Assembly: GCF_005239225.2 (NCBI RefSeq)
Contig: NC_133292.1
Coordinates: forward strand, 11,991,965-12,055,964
From: Populus alba
Lineage: Eukaryota > Streptophyta > Magnoliopsida > Malpighiales > Salicaceae
Direction: 5' to 3'
Length of the DNA: 64,000 bases
The notes under the pieces: generated by a model
What the model was told of the DNA's origin: nothing
Seen by the model: the letters and a program-made list of their open reading frames with translations, nothing else
The model's database searches: none
In this document: positions 26,146-38,383 of the stretch, one piece after another
How the letters are laid out: each line of letters opens with the position of its first letter
Position numbering within the stretch: position 1 is the first letter of the stretch
Program-made: the position numbers and the translations under genes

Positions 26146-29100
26146 CTACCTCCCGATGAAGCCTAGCCAGCGGAGGATAACAGCTAAGATCAACATACAA
26201 ATAGCAAGAATCATACCAGGTCTCCCCAGTAACCAGTTCTTTGCTTTCTTAGCACCTTCCGCTCCTCTTTGGATCCTATCGGCCCATCGCATCTGCAGCA
26301 ATCCATGGGCAAATTATTTTACATTCGTAATGCAGTGGGGGGCAGTGATAAAAAGAATAGCCATAACTCTGAACCTTGTTGACCGTTATTTCAGAACAAA
26401 CATGTAATAAAAGTAAAGGAAAAGCACGGTTAAAAGGCAGAGAAAACTCTACCTAACATTTTATTTAAATGTTATAGACAAGAACTTGAACAAGATTGCT
26501 GGCAAATTTTGAACGAGAAGTATGCAAATTCATTGAAAGTAAACATGGAAAAGAAGGTACCATTTTATCCAAGTCCTCCGGTGATAAAGATGACATGGCC
26601 TGTTGAGCTTTCGCTGCATCTTCTTGAGAAAGTTTTATTCCAAATTGTTCACTCATGTTAGCCATCATCTCTGGGCTCAAATTCTTCATCATTGACGTGA
26701 ACATCTGCCAATTTGCAAGCAAGCAGACATTAAAATACAAACAGCCATGCAATTAAGTGATATTCTTATCTTATTTATTAAATTTTAAGCAAGCCAGAAA
26801 ATACTATGTGATGTATATAAAAAAAAATTCAGATTATCAAATTATAAGCCTTTCTATATTCTAGCATATGAACTTTCTCCAGGGAATTTATTAGAGTCAG
26901 AGCTATCATTTAAAGTGATATTTTGAATTGCAAATAATACTTTGAAAACCTGAAAGTAAGTCTGCACATGTATTGGATCATTTCAAAATGACAAAAGGGA
27001 TTCTATGATGTGCAAAATGAGATCTTACTGGGATAAGAATTCAATAATTCAACAACATTAAAGCAAAGAAAGCCACCATTTCAAAATGACAAAAGGGATT
27101 CTATGATGTGCAAAATGAGATCTTACTGGGATAAGAATTCAATAATTCAACAACATTAAAGCAAAGAAAGCCACCATACCTGCCGCATAGCTGGATCCTT
27201 CATTTGGTTTCTCATCTGTTCCTGCATATCAGAAGTTGAGGCAGGAAAGCTAGATGGAGGAGCATTTCTTGAACTTGAAAGGAAATCACCAGGGGAACTA
27301 GTTTCACTGATGCCATTATTCCCATTAACTGCAAAAGTTTCTCGAGTTTCTGTTGGTTTTAACCTAGCACCCAAACTTGGTCCGTCAGTGTTTAAAGCTG
27401 CAGCAGCAGCTGAAGCCGAGCCATTTCCTCTCAAAGAAGATGCCATTTCAAACATTTTCTGAAGCTCTTCCGATGGCATCTTACTCATCATATCACTTGC
27501 TGTTTTAAGCATGTCTGGCATCACATTTGGAGGAACTGCACCGGGTCCGAAGCCATTAAAACCGCTATCTGAAGATCCTGCAGTAAGAGGATTCTCCCCC
27601 TGGAACGAGGAAGCCATTTGAAGCATTTTTTGAAGCTCTTCGGGTGGCATCTTCCCGATCATATTTGATGCTGTCTTAAACATCTCAGGAGATACCTCTC
27701 CAGCTTTTGCACCACTTAAAGCAGCCAAAGTTTCTGGATTGGCATTAGATATGAAATTTTGGAATGACCTACAATCAGACACAAGGAAAAATGGAAAATC
27801 AAAACAAATTGACAACCAAGATTAATATCTAACTTTATGGTTAATTGACAGCAAAAGAAGACTACCCTTTTGCAAGAAAACAAACTTCAGACTTGAAGTG
27901 TTAGAAAGACGGAGATATTAGCTATGTTGGCCTTGTTTTGTTATTTCATTAATTGAAACATAATGGGCATGCTTTCATAAGTTTGCCCCAACGCCATGTC
28001 AAATAAAATTTTTTTGCCATTGCAGTATCAACCCCAAAATCAGAGAAATTTTAGGAAACAATATTATGCCAGCAATTATGTTGCAGAAGACTGCAATTAT
28101 CATTTCATGTAAATCCACCATTGCAGCAATAAAATTCAGATAACTTTAATGAAAAATAAGGGGGAATTAACAAAAGACGATCCCCAAGGGGAATGAAAAT
28201 CCATAATATCTCAGCTATACTGTCTTTTAAAAAAAATAGGCTGGTCTGTTGAGAACCCAATACTAGAGTCAAACAATAAATATATAAAAATCAAGCAATT
28301 TTTAGATGGATAAAAAATTACCTCATAGCTTCCGGGTCATCTTTCAAAGCCTCCAGAGCCTCTGGATTAGATGCTGAACTCCCACCACGACCTTCCCTTC
28401 CACTTTTAGATGTATCAACGCTTTCCCTTGCTGATGAACTCTTAAGGTTTTCAGAGACAGTCTCAGCTTCTTCAGTTATTTCTTCAATTATCACTCCTAC
28501 CAAACAAGTAGAAATCAATTGTCAATTGAGAACTTTAAAATGGAACATTCAACTCGTAGGCGTTCAAGAGAGTTGAGGGAAAAAAGGAGAGGAAAATAAC
28601 ATACCTCTTGGTGCATGATAGCCACCTTCTTGAGCCAATCTTTCCTCAGCATTCCTGTATCAACAATTAACTTTACAATCAACATCACATATTAAACACT
28701 AGTGCCTTTATTTACAATTCCGTGGGAAATTTTATCACATTATATACAATATAGATGAAGGTCAGAAGATATGAAACGTCCTAAATATCAATCAGATGAC
28801 AAGAAACTTAACAGTAGACTGCTGAGGAAAAACAAATGAGAAAATAAAAAGGCTAAAGCTAAAAACTCAACAAGCAAATGACTCCCATACTCTTTAACAA
28901 GACATAAATCATAGGGGAAGAAAATATCAAACTGCACAACTTCTGGTCCAGAGAATGGTCTAAGAGTTTCAGATGAATCCATACCTTAAAATGTCTGCAA
29001 TAGTTTCATCATCAGGGGAAACTTCATGTGCTTTCCTCAAATCAGAGACAGCAACCTAACATGTATCAATAAGCCATTAGATATCTTATCAAACACGAAC

Positions 29101-30897
29101 AGACAGCACAATGCAGCAACCACTGCTGACAATTCCAAGATCTGCACAAATGAACTTACTTCCAGTTGGCCTAGTTCTCTATAGGCTTGACCCCTTCTAT
29201 AAAGGGCTTTAACATTTTTGGCATCATAACCCAAAACCTGAGGTGATATAACAATCCAATCAGAAAGAAGCAAGCGATGCGCGCGCACAAAAAAAATATT
29301 TAAAAGAAAAGGAGCAAACCCTATTCATACCACCAATATATTTTTACTTCTACTACTACTCCTACATCAGTTCTATGAGTAAACTGAATTTTCTTAGTGG
29401 ATTGTCATACCTCCGAGCCCTCTTTTATGCATTCATCGTATTGCTTTGTTTTCAAGTAACAAGACATTAAATTAAGAGAGCATGCCAACAAAAGTGTTCT
29501 GCCTTTGGAAGATGGAATCCCTTTAAGATTTTGCTTTGCCTGAGAAATACGGGGAGGAAAAGAATTTCATCAGTTTCAAAATGCAAAAGGTACACCAACA
29601 GGAGGAACTGATACTTGTATATAAAAAAAAAAGTGATAAAGATAAAGATGCAGCGCTTACAAGCAAATATTTCTGTGAAGCATCTTTGAACTTTCCTTGG
29701 CTATGCAGCTCATTACCCTGCCAAGGTAGAATTCAAATACACAAGTCAAATAAACACAAAAGCAGTGACTACAATTACAAAATCTAGCACTAGTTGCCCT
29801 TCAGCATTTAAACTACTAAGTAAGTACATTCACCACTAACCACTACATGAATAAAACGCAATACGCACATAATGAAAGCTTACAAACAGAAAATCATCTA
29901 ATTTAAGATTTGTATTTACCTGTCTCTTCAACATCTGAGCTGCATTCATTTCATATGTGGCCTGTGCATCAGCACGGGCACGCATGGCAGCAATCTCTTC
30001 TGGTGATGCATTGATCATTTTCTCACCAATCTCTGCCATCTCTTCAGGGCGTGTATGCTTTAACTGCTCTGCTGCCTGTTTCAAGTCCTCAGGCCTCATG
30101 TTTCTCATGCCTTCTGATGCCATTTTCACCAACTCAGGATTAGACATTACCTGCAACACCAACCAACACACCACAACAATCAAAATCAATACAATCACAA
30201 TCTGACCAAACCATGGATTTAAACAACACCAGATAAACTGACAGCCAGTTTCTACCGATAGTCAATTCAGATAAACACGACGCAACATTACAATATATTC
30301 ATCTTAAGTGCTTAACGAGCCATTAATGATTGTTCTTTTCCCTTTTCTCTTTCTAAGTTTCTGATTTGTGCAGGACTAAAGGTACCCAAATCAATTAGAT
30401 TCATCCACAATCTTAAAGAATTATTATTATGAAAAGGAACTCGGGTGCACACACTTCGTCAGACAAACCTCGGACCAACACGCGACCACAAAATCTCAAA
30501 GAATTAAACTTGCAGTTTCTAAAATCTCCACCGATTCGAACAAAAAATAAGGAAAACAGGACAGCCCATTATTTAAATTCAACAAAAAACAAACAAAAAA
30601 AGCTAGGTTTTAACCATAAAAAACAAAAAATCAACAGCAAAAATTCAAACTTTTCATTCTAAACGATAATCAAATCAAAATTCACAAAGAAAAAACAGTT
30701 TCTCCCAAAATTGAACTGACCTACACATGAATTGATTCAATTAAAAACAAACCCACATCAAAATTATCATAAAATACAAAAACAAACGAGCAGAAGCAAA
30801 CCTGTTGCTGGATCCTGGCGATATCAGCGGGTGTCATGCGACTCATCTGTTCCTGAGCGATTTTTATTAACTCGGGATCCATCATTCCGTTAAACAT
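26146..30897 (-). CDS. OEP61: OEP61: TPR chaperone receptor, C-terminally anchored
   Basis: Hsp70-binding TPR protein of the chloroplast outer envelope (also reported at the ER). Exons: 30802-30897, 29920-30150, 29661-29717, 29411-29539, 29160-29237, 28985-29055, 28605-28654, 28322-28496, 27180-27768, 26561-26704, 26146-26292; 588 residues (Arabidopsis OEP61, AT5G21990, is about 554). It starts [20 protein letters not shown]. Three TPR units span about residues 106-215 ([34 protein letters not shown]). The C-terminal 48-residue exon gives a single membrane helix at about 566-586 ([20 protein letters not shown]) with only two residues after it, a tail-anchored topology. Helical modules of the form MxPEELxKM recur before and after the TPR domain. 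The intron just after exon 27180-27768 carries a perfect 98-bp tandem duplication. Confidence 0.95.
26981..27176. repeat. Perfect 98-bp tandem duplication in an OEP61 intron
   Basis: 26981-27078 and 27079-27176 are identical base for base. The second copy ends 3 bases short of the intron's 5' splice site (donor at 27179-27178 on the minus strand), so the duplicated unit is the first ~100 bases of the intron. No coding consequence. Confidence 0.95.
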
Positions 30898-31104
30898 CTT
30901 TAACTCTCTCTGTCAACTAATTATTAAACAGATCAAAAAGAATTGGTGAACTAAAACTAGAAGAAGTATAAAAATATAAATTTGAACAGGAAAGGAACTT
31001 TTTTATGGAAACTGTTCTTTAGAGAGAGAAAGGATTTTGCAAATCTTAGTAAAAACAAGGAGAGAGAAACATAAGTTGTTAATGGATTCCGTTGTGTTTT
31101 ATAT

Positions 31105-31123
31105 ATATGTGTGTGTGTGTGTG
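31105..31123. repeat. (TG)n microsatellite upstream of OEP61
   Basis: A short TA run passes into TGTGTGTGTGTGTGTGTG about 210 bp upstream of the OEP61 start codon, within the likely promoter or 5' UTR. Confidence 0.8.
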
Positions 31124-31129
31124 TTTTGG

Positions 31130-32159
31130 GAAGGCAAAACTTTTTCGGTCGCCCACCAAAGCTGAACTGCGATCGAAAATGACTTGAATTTGAATAGATC
31201 AGTTGCCAAAATTTAATGGGATAGATACAAATCAGTCCCCCCCTTATATACTCGTGAACTAATAAGTCCCCAGTCTTTAATATCTTGTTAATTTCTCCCC
31301 ACATTTTATTTTGTTGAACTTGATTATTTGTATCTCAGCTTAAATTGGTCACAAAAAATTAGGTATAAAACTCAACATAGTATATATGCCATCTATAGGA
31401 TATTGGTCTCATTGTATGGATTGAGATATGACTGGTATCTATAATTGATATATTATTTGTTAAAAAATAATATTTGCTCAAATTTTTTGTTGTAATTAAA
31501 TAAATTTATCACATATAATATAATAAGATACTAAGATTTACTTAATAGAATTAAAAAAATAATCATTTCAATCAAATTGGTTTTGTATCATTTTTTCATC
31601 TAATCAAGAGAAACAATGAAAAATTTATAAGAATATACAAACAATTCATCATTATAATAAATTTTTTCTAATAATTATATTTCTTTTGAAGATGCTTTAC
31701 ACACATCTTTATTTATACAATCACAATATTTATAATTACATGTGTAATTAAAATTAAGAGTGGCAAAGTAAATGTTAATTAATTTCCAGCTAATAGAATT
31801 AGAAAGTTTTATTTAAACTTTTCTATGTCATATACTCTAGGAAAAAAATACTATAGTGTTTCAAATTAATAAAAGTAGGTTTAATAAATTCAATTTTCAC
31901 AGTAAAGAAACTATGGGGAATGGGAGATATGGGGATAAATTAGCAAGATTCTGAAGGTTAGGGACTGGTATTTAATTTAAATATTCCTTGGATACTGATT
32001 TGTAGTGACTCCAAATTCAATTAAAAAGAAACCGAGGCGGAAATAACAATCGAATAAGCTTGGCTTCGTCGAAATTTACTCGTTTGTCCGTTCCTCTGCT
32101 CAAATCATTGACGATAGGCCTGCTGTTGGCCCATTAAAAATGTTTAGTTGATCATCAAA
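31130..32159. other. Gap between OEP61 promoter and CCD4 relic
   Basis: AT-rich sequence without coding signal, RNA gene or repeat that I can delimit. The left part should contain the rest of the OEP61 promoter. Confidence 0.4.
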
Positions 32160-32921
32160 ACCAGGCTCCAGCCCTCATGAGATCAGACTCACCAAGAACA
32201 AGGAGATTATGCGAAAAGAACGCAAGACTACAGTTGGCTAAACCAAATCCTCTCGTGAGATTGATGTGGCCACACATGACCCTCCACAAAAATAACGAAG
32301 CCCAAGAATATCTGCAGGGTTATATATATATATAAGCCAGACAGCATATTCGGAAAGATGGGAAAGCCGGCCTCTTTCTCGAGCATGTATTTGTAAGTCT
32401 TGACATGGCGGCTGCAATCCGTTGCTTGGCCTCCAGATAATTTTAAGGAATGGAGAGGACCATTAGGGATGTATTGAAGTTTTGGACCATTTCTAAGATA
32501 AACACCATTCAAACATCTACGGAGCTCACCCTCCACCACTTCACAATTTGTTGGCTCTAGCTCATCCACTGGTGCAAAATTTCCTGCGAACACTTGATGT
32601 GGATCGAGAGGAGGGTGATCAATGAATTTGGATATGGTGGTGCGAAGGCTTTTCTGGAAGGTTGAAATCAGAGAGGATAAAAGTAACGAAGGTGATAAGA
32701 TTGCTTTCTTTTAATTCTAATCCTCTGTTTGTGCTTTGTTCGAGGGAACAAAGTGCGGGCACCCATGCTTCTCGTCTGCGAGAAGGCCGGCCTCTGGCAA
32801 TTATGCTTCGGCTTGCTGGAACACTAATTACAAGTATTTCCTGACATTCTCTTGTAGAGTTCTGGATCAGTGTGTGTGTGTGTGTGTGTACGTTGGAGAA
32901 TGAACCCATTTCTTGCAACAA
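32160..32921 (-). pseudogene. CCD4-type carotenoid cleavage dioxygenase relic (N-terminal part only)
   Basis: Resembles roughly the first 245 residues of the intact gene at 34705-36453, in the same orientation, in pieces. An N-terminal part (32619-32921) begins like MGSFSNVHTHTHT, where a (TG)n tract codes the His-Thr run. It loses frame near 32640, and the homology resumes in another frame as LRTTISKFIDH. The core (32330-32593) has VFAGNFAPVDELEPTNC, but the FEGDGM segment is missing through a 27-bp in-frame deletion. A (TA)n tract near 32320 then breaks the frame, and recognisable sequence continues as INLTRGFGLANCSLAFFS and ends at GESDL. The C-terminal part, with all four iron-binding His, is absent. 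Not expected to encode an enzyme. Confidence 0.85.
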
Positions 32922-34704
32922 ATTAAGGGCTCTAGAGATCAGAATAGCACTGCTAAGTGCTACTCAAGGAAATGTCAAGATTTAAAATAAGAGAATTGGC
33001 TCAGTTCTTATATAGAATTGCAAATCATAGAGTCTCGGGGGAAACAAATCTAATTTTTAATTTGATTAGCTGAAATTATATAAGCACATTTTACCTGCCC
33101 ACTTCTATAGTAGGTTAATTTGCTGTAACAAAATGAGTTTGTGATTATTTCGGATTTTTTTAGAATTATTACATCTAACAAGGCCTACACCTTAATAACC
33201 ATGTTAGAATTCCTATACAGAAACCATCCATTAAAGCTTCATTCCAAAAACAGGCAGCAAAAAAGAACAGCTCTCAAGATGAAGAGCAAAACCTGGTAGA
33301 CAAAACAGCATTGCATCCATACACGAAAGATTCCTAGACATGTAAAGAAGCACAAACGAGCTTTTTGATGAAAAGATTGTCGGATCATACTGAGATTTTG
33401 TTAACACTCTACATACCCGGTTTTATAATAAGTCAGCTGGGTGTAACCAGTTGAGGTCAGGATCGTTTTGAAAGTTTCTTAATTTTTATAGTGATTCCTT
33501 TCCTAATTAGATTCTATAATTTTAATTAAATAGTTTTGTGGTTTATTTTTTGAATAGATGATTATTCAGTTTAGAGGGATCAGCTGTAATTTTAGAACAT
33601 GAGAGACTATACTTTCTTAACAATTTAGGGGGGTGTGATCTTTAGAGTTTGAGAAATTCTTTCTATAAAATCCATCAGTACTCATGTCTTCAATGTCAAA
33701 TGTCTTTCACATGTCATTATTTAAGAGTATGGGCCACACTAAACGATTGAACAAGGACTGTGCTTGCATATAAAAGGAGGACCGGTGCTTGCCATTTTGC
33801 CCACTTACCATGTGTTCCACTTTGTCATTTGCTGCTCTGTGTAATCTGCATGGTTATGGGCTGCAATTTCAAGAATGCTGTCTCAGGTAGGGCTAGCTGA
33901 TATGTGTATTTCTGACACGGATTATTCTGTTTTCTGAAGTTACTGCGATTCTGTATACGGGTGCGTGTGCATGCATCCTTGAGTAGCTTGCCAACGATGT
34001 CACGGCAGTGTTAGTCTGTCTTCGCCTAGTTGTGACCAGAGGTCTCAAGAAAATTGTAAATCAGAGACCACTCGATCGGCTTAGTTTCATTCTTTTGTTA
34101 TGAATTAAAAATGATGTATAAAATAGGTCATTAATTTTAAAGGTAAATTTAGGAGATGAGGTTTCGAAAAATGCCAATTTTAATACAATATTGTCTTACA
34201 AGATTAATAATATAATTAATTAAAGGGATGTGGAAACTAAAGTTTATTGGATGTTATTGTCCTTATAAATTAATGAAATGTGGACTAATTTTCATGTAGA
34301 TAAAAACCTTAAATAAATTAATGAAATACTATTGATTCAATCAAAATTTTATAACCCATATTTCAATTCTTCAAAAAATTTTACCTAACCATTATACATA
34401 TTCTTAATACAATATTACACCAATAAAAACCGATTCATTCATTCATTCAAGATAAAAATAATTGAATCTAGTTAAAATTTATTTTGATACGTGATTATAT
34501 TTTAAAGTATTTTTATTTAAAAATATATTAAAATATTTTTTAAAATATTATTTTTAATATTGGTACATTAAAATAATTTAAAAATAATAAAAAATAAATT
34601 TAAATATTTTTTATTTTTATTTAAAATTACTTTTCCACCGCGAAAAAAAGGCTACAAGTCCGAGATTAACTAGCTGCTAATTTCGAACACATATTTCTTT
34701 GTAA
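32922..34704. other. Gap between CCD4 relic and intact CCD4-like gene
   Basis: No coding region seen. The left ~130 bp does not obviously match the promoter of the intact gene. Near the right end (34494-34636) is one AT-rich dispersed repeat copy. The middle (about 33780-34060) is more GC-balanced and unexplained. Confidence 0.4.
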
Positions 34705-36453
34705 TTACCAGTTATTTGACAAGCTATCTTGACTTACAAATAGGCTATGGAAACCATATGGAACACGTCTAGGAAGTTTAACTTTCGCAACAATGTCAAG
34801 ATTTGGAGACTTTGCATCCATAACAGTAAAATTTGATTGACCGGAGTTCTCATCATGCACGTAACTCACCACAAATCCATCATCTTCATCTTCGTCTTCA
34901 TCGGATTTCACATCATTTGCTTTTCTAGGTACAAACAATGGCTCCCCTCCAAAGCAGCCTGGCCCATAAAGCCTCCTCGAGACTTCGCATTCTTTTTCCA
35001 AATCAATCTTGACCAAACCTGACATCTTTGGTACCTTTTCAGCAATTCCCAGATAAGCATAGCGATTTTTCTTCCCAATATAGGAAGGATTGATAGATCC
35101 CAGCTCCAAACTTCGTTCGGACAAGATCTTTCTTGAAACTTTCCCTGTTCTCGTGTTGATAGTCAATTTTTCCAATGAGAAATGGACCTTCTCTATTTTG
35201 TGAAAAACATTTGCAATGCTTAACACATTTGGTGCTACCAAGACCACCTCATCGTCCCCATTTTCCCAAGCATTGGTGACATGCATGGCATTAAACCCTG
35301 GGACTGGAAACCACCTCGTATTTGAGTCACTCTCACCGTATCTTGGTAAGATCCCAATTCTTGGCACTTTCTTTTGCTCACAAACGACAGGCATGCCTCT
35401 TCCTAGCACTACATTCGCTGGTTCAACCACCAACTGCGTCTCTGGGAAAATTGCAAATCGTTTGGTTATTGCAAAATCATGAATAGGAGTAGGCTGGTTT
35501 ATGGACAAAAGGGGAACATCTCTTTGCTTGACACCATCTTCATTGAAGTAAAAATAAGTGACATAAGGAAAAAACGATGGGTTGCACTGGAAAGCAAAAG
35601 TCTCCTTTGTGTCCTCGTCAACCTTGGGGTGAGCAGTCATGCTTGCAAACAGCTTTCTATCAAAATCCCATCTGCCTTGTGTCTCGATGTCGCCTTCTTG
35701 TGTCATGCGAATGACATATGGTAGATCAGACTCGCAAAGAGCAAGGAGCTTACTTGAAAAGAGAGCAAGACTTGTGTTGGCCAAACCAAATCCTCTCATG
35801 AGATTGATTTGGCCACACAGAACCCTTCCTACAGCCATGGCAAAAGCAAGGACGTCAGGAAGGCTATAAAAGCCAGATAATATATTTGGAAAGATGGGAA
35901 AACCTGCTTCTTTCTCGAGCATGTATTTGTAAGTCTTGACATAGCGACTACAATGGGTTGCTTGGCCACCGGATAATTTCAAGGAATGAAGCATGCCATC
36001 TCCTTCAAAGAAATGGAGAGGACCATGAGGCATGTGTTGTGGGTTTGAACCATTTCTAATATACACACCGTTTAGACAGCTAGGGAGCTCACCCTCCACT
36101 ACAGTGCAGTTAGTGGGCTCAAGTTCATCCACCGGAGCAAAATTCCCCGTGAACACTTGACATGGATCGATCGAAGGGTCAAGAGGAAGCCGGTGGTCGA
36201 TGAATTTGGATATGGTGGTTCTCAGGCAATTTTGGAATCTTGATAATGCTATCTTTCCGAGCGCTGATCCGGTGTCGGCATTATCTCCCTGGATTGTAGT
36301 TTTTTCTTGCGAAGAAATTAGTACAGGCACCCAAGTTTCTTGTCTACGAGAAGGCAGTCGAGCACCTAACTGGGGGATGCCAGGAAAAGTAGTGTAACTA
36401 GTTTTTTGTCTGGGTTTTGGGTGCGTGTGGATGTTGTTGGAGAAGGAATTCAT
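34705..36453 (-). CDS. CCD4: Carotenoid cleavage dioxygenase, CCD4 type, intronless
   Basis: Non-haem iron dioxygenase that cleaves carotenoids at the 9,10 or 9',10' double bonds, giving apocarotenoids such as beta-ionone; CCD4 enzymes act in plastids, often on plastoglobules. 582 residues in one exon. The four iron-ligand His are present: H275 (MTAHPKVD), H325 (PTPIHDFAIT), H391 (FNAMHVTNAW) and H569 (VPYGFHSLFV). FFEGDGMLHSLKL at about 148-160 and NFAPVDELEPTNC at 104-116 are family signatures. The first ~50 residues are rich in Ser, Thr and Pro with few acidic residues, consistent with a transit peptide. Variation: RNGSNP where the family usually has RNGPNP, and an acidic insert DVKSDEDEDEDDG at about 514-526. 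A truncated sister copy lies 1.8 kb downstream. Assignment to CCD4 rather than NCED rests on the N-terminal core motifs. Confidence 0.93.
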   Translation of the reverse strand: MNSFSNNIHTHPKPRQKTSYTTFPGIPQLGARLPSRRQETWVPVLISSQEKTTIQGDNADTGSALGKIALSRFQNCLRTTISKFIDHRLPLDPSIDPCQVFTGNFAPVDELEPTNCTVVEGELPSCLNGVYIRNGSNPQHMPHGPLHFFEGDGMLHSLKLSGGQATHCSRYVKTYKYMLEKEAGFPIFPNILSGFYSLPDVLAFAMAVGRVLCGQINLMRGFGLANTSLALFSSKLLALCESDLPYVIRMTQEGDIETQGRWDFDRKLFASMTAHPKVDEDTKETFAFQCNPSFFPYVTYFYFNEDGVKQRDVPLLSINQPTPIHDFAITKRFAIFPETQLVVEPANVVLGRGMPVVCEQKKVPRIGILPRYGESDSNTRWFPVPGFNAMHVTNAWENGDDEVVLVAPNVLSIANVFHKIEKVHFSLEKLTINTRTGKVSRKILSERSLELGSINPSYIGKKNRYAYLGIAEKVPKMSGLVKIDLEKECEVSRRLYGPGCFGGEPLFVPRKANDVKSDEDEDEDDGFVVSYVHDENSGQSNFTVMDAKSPNLDIVAKVKLPRRVPYGFHSLFVSQDSLSNNW

Positions 36454-36580
36454 GGTGTGTTAATCAAAGAAACTGATCTAGATTGTCTTTGAGAGAAATC
36501 TTTAGACAAGACTATGTTCTTTTAATAATAAAAACTTATATTTCCATATAGTTTATGTCTTTTTATATATAAATAGAGAA
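36454..36580 (-). promoter_or_regulatory. Core promoter of the CCD4-like gene
   Basis: On the minus strand a TATATATAAA word lies at about 36563-36574, some 110 bp upstream of the ATG, a plausible TATA box. The duplicated copy of this region at about 38878-38895 has a changed word (TATAGATAAA). Confidence 0.5.
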
Positions 36581-37950
36581 AACAGTTATTTTATTTAATA
36601 ATTCTTCTAAATATTAATTTGAACCATGATTATCTTTTTTAAACAAACTAAAATTAACTCGATAACCAACAAGATGCCAAATTAATAATAATTATAAAAT
36701 AAAGTGTAAATTTTTTCATAATTATATTAAGAATTAATATAAATTGTATCATAATATCTTACTAAATCAATGAGATGGTCAATATTAGCTCAACTATATA
36801 GTAATGGAATCCTTGTGCAAGCTTGGAGGAATCCACTATGCATCCGATTATCTCTTGTCTTCTATGACGGTGGGGCTTCTTTCCTTCACCGCTTCACACA
36901 TGGTGAGAGATGTGATGTAACTTAACTATCAGCTGGATTTTTTTAGAATCGATGGGTTTGGCTCGATTGTGATGAGGTTAGGGCCCACACTTGATTTTCA
37001 AATGTAATTACGTCAAGACCCCCACTTGATTTTTTTTCATAAATCAGAAATAGAGCACAACCTTTAACTTTTTTTTATTAATATGGATAATTGAGTTAAT
37101 TTGTATTTAATTTAATTATGTAAACTTTGAATGATACTGAAAAGGGTAGCATCTAAAAAAATAAATCTAAAACCTAATTAATTAAACAACATTTTTAAAA
37201 TTCAAATCGTTCTTTTTTTTGTTCTTAGCACCACTGCGGTTCTTCCATTTGCCAAGAACTTAAGAAATGATAGATCATCTACAAGGATCTTACAATGCCT
37301 GCAATTTTATTTTTTTAAAATATTTTTTTGTGAATTATCTTGTTGTCGATTTTAGAATTTTGTGCCTTTTTTGGAAAAGTTTGATTTGCTTCAGTAGACA
37401 AAAAAATGGATAAGCCGTGAGGGGAGAAGACACGAGGAGGGTGGGTGGCCGGTCCTTTCTATTGTAATAAAAGCATACAAATTGTATATAAAAAATGTGG
37501 AGAAACTAAAAACTCTGTAGTACCACTCTCTACCGGCCTGGTATTTGGTTATCTAAGCTCCATAATATAACCAACCACAACCACTGTTATAAAATCCTGT
37601 CGTTTATACCCGCTTGGATTGAAAAAAAAAAATAAGAAGAAAAGTTTAATCCAATTAAAAACTCGGGTTAATCATATTCAAGTAAAATCAATAAAAAAAT
37701 TTATTAATTATTTTTTAGTAAAAAATAGCTTTTTTAATTAACTAGGATTAGCATTTTCGAGATGTGCCTCGAGCAATGGAGCTTGAATGGGTTTTAAAAA
37801 CTATCCAACCAATTACATTACACAGTTGAATTTAGATCAAACCCTAGCTGACAATATTTACATTTTGGATCGGCTTCCATTCAATTTCAACAACCACAAT
37901 TTATTTTAGATATTTTTTAACATTACAAATACAATATTTAAAAATTAAAG
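36549..37950. repeat. Upstream region of CCD4-like gene, duplicated (copy A)
   Basis: Collinear with 38870-40285. Clear blocks by eye: 36549-36780 with 38870-39095; 36860-37060 with 39137-39280 (shared GACGGTGGGGCTTCTTTCC and GATGAGGTTAGGGCC); 37255-37480 with 39870-40105 (shared GATAGATCATCTACAAGGAT); 37790-37945 with 40120-40280 (shared TTTACATTTTGGATCGGCT). Copies differ by substitutions and indels, so the event is not recent. Confidence 0.85.
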
Positions 37951-38091
37951 AGTAAATTTTTCATCTTTCTTTTAACAATCTCTAGCTTTTTTTATCTTAT
38001 TTTTCCTTTTTTATTGTACAGAATGGTAAAACAGTATTTTTGATATGTGAACTGAAAAGCCACATGACTTTGTTAAAATCAAAATGATATG

Positions 38092-38383
38092 TGTTAGAAA
38101 ATAATATAAATTATATCTTATAATTTCACGTAACATCTTAAGTTATTGAGTTGAGATGATTCTTTGACATAGTATCAGAGTTTTGATGACCAAGAATTAT
38201 GAGTTCGAATCTCATCATTCTTATTTATTTGATAAAAAAATCAAGTACAAGGTAATGTGAACTTATACAGGTTTTAAACTTAAAATCTTTTAATTTAAAA
38301 AGATTTGTTAGAAAATAATATAAATCATATTTTAAAATTTTTTCTAATAGTTTAAGTTATTGGAGTGAGATGAACAGTGTACA
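38092..38383 (+). mobile_element. TRIM-like miniature LTR retrotransposon
   Basis: Two 78-bp direct repeats, 38092-38169 and 38306-38383, both start TGTTAGAAAATAATATAAAT and end in ACA (TG...CA ends). Directly after the first is TAGTATCAGAG, one mismatch from TGGTATCAGAG, the primer-binding site for initiator tRNA-Met used by many plant Copia elements. The internal region is only about 136 bp and non-coding, so this fits a terminal-repeat retrotransposon in miniature. A clean 5-bp target-site duplication is not visible. Confidence 0.75.

Noticed and set aside
33780..34060. GC-balanced segment considered as a non-coding RNA or small gene
   Set aside because: No open frame, no conserved RNA motif or repeat that I could recognise.
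38170..38215. tRNA-like GTTCGAATCTC word after the TRIM primer site
   Set aside because: Explained as interior of the TRIM-like element; no tRNA fold.
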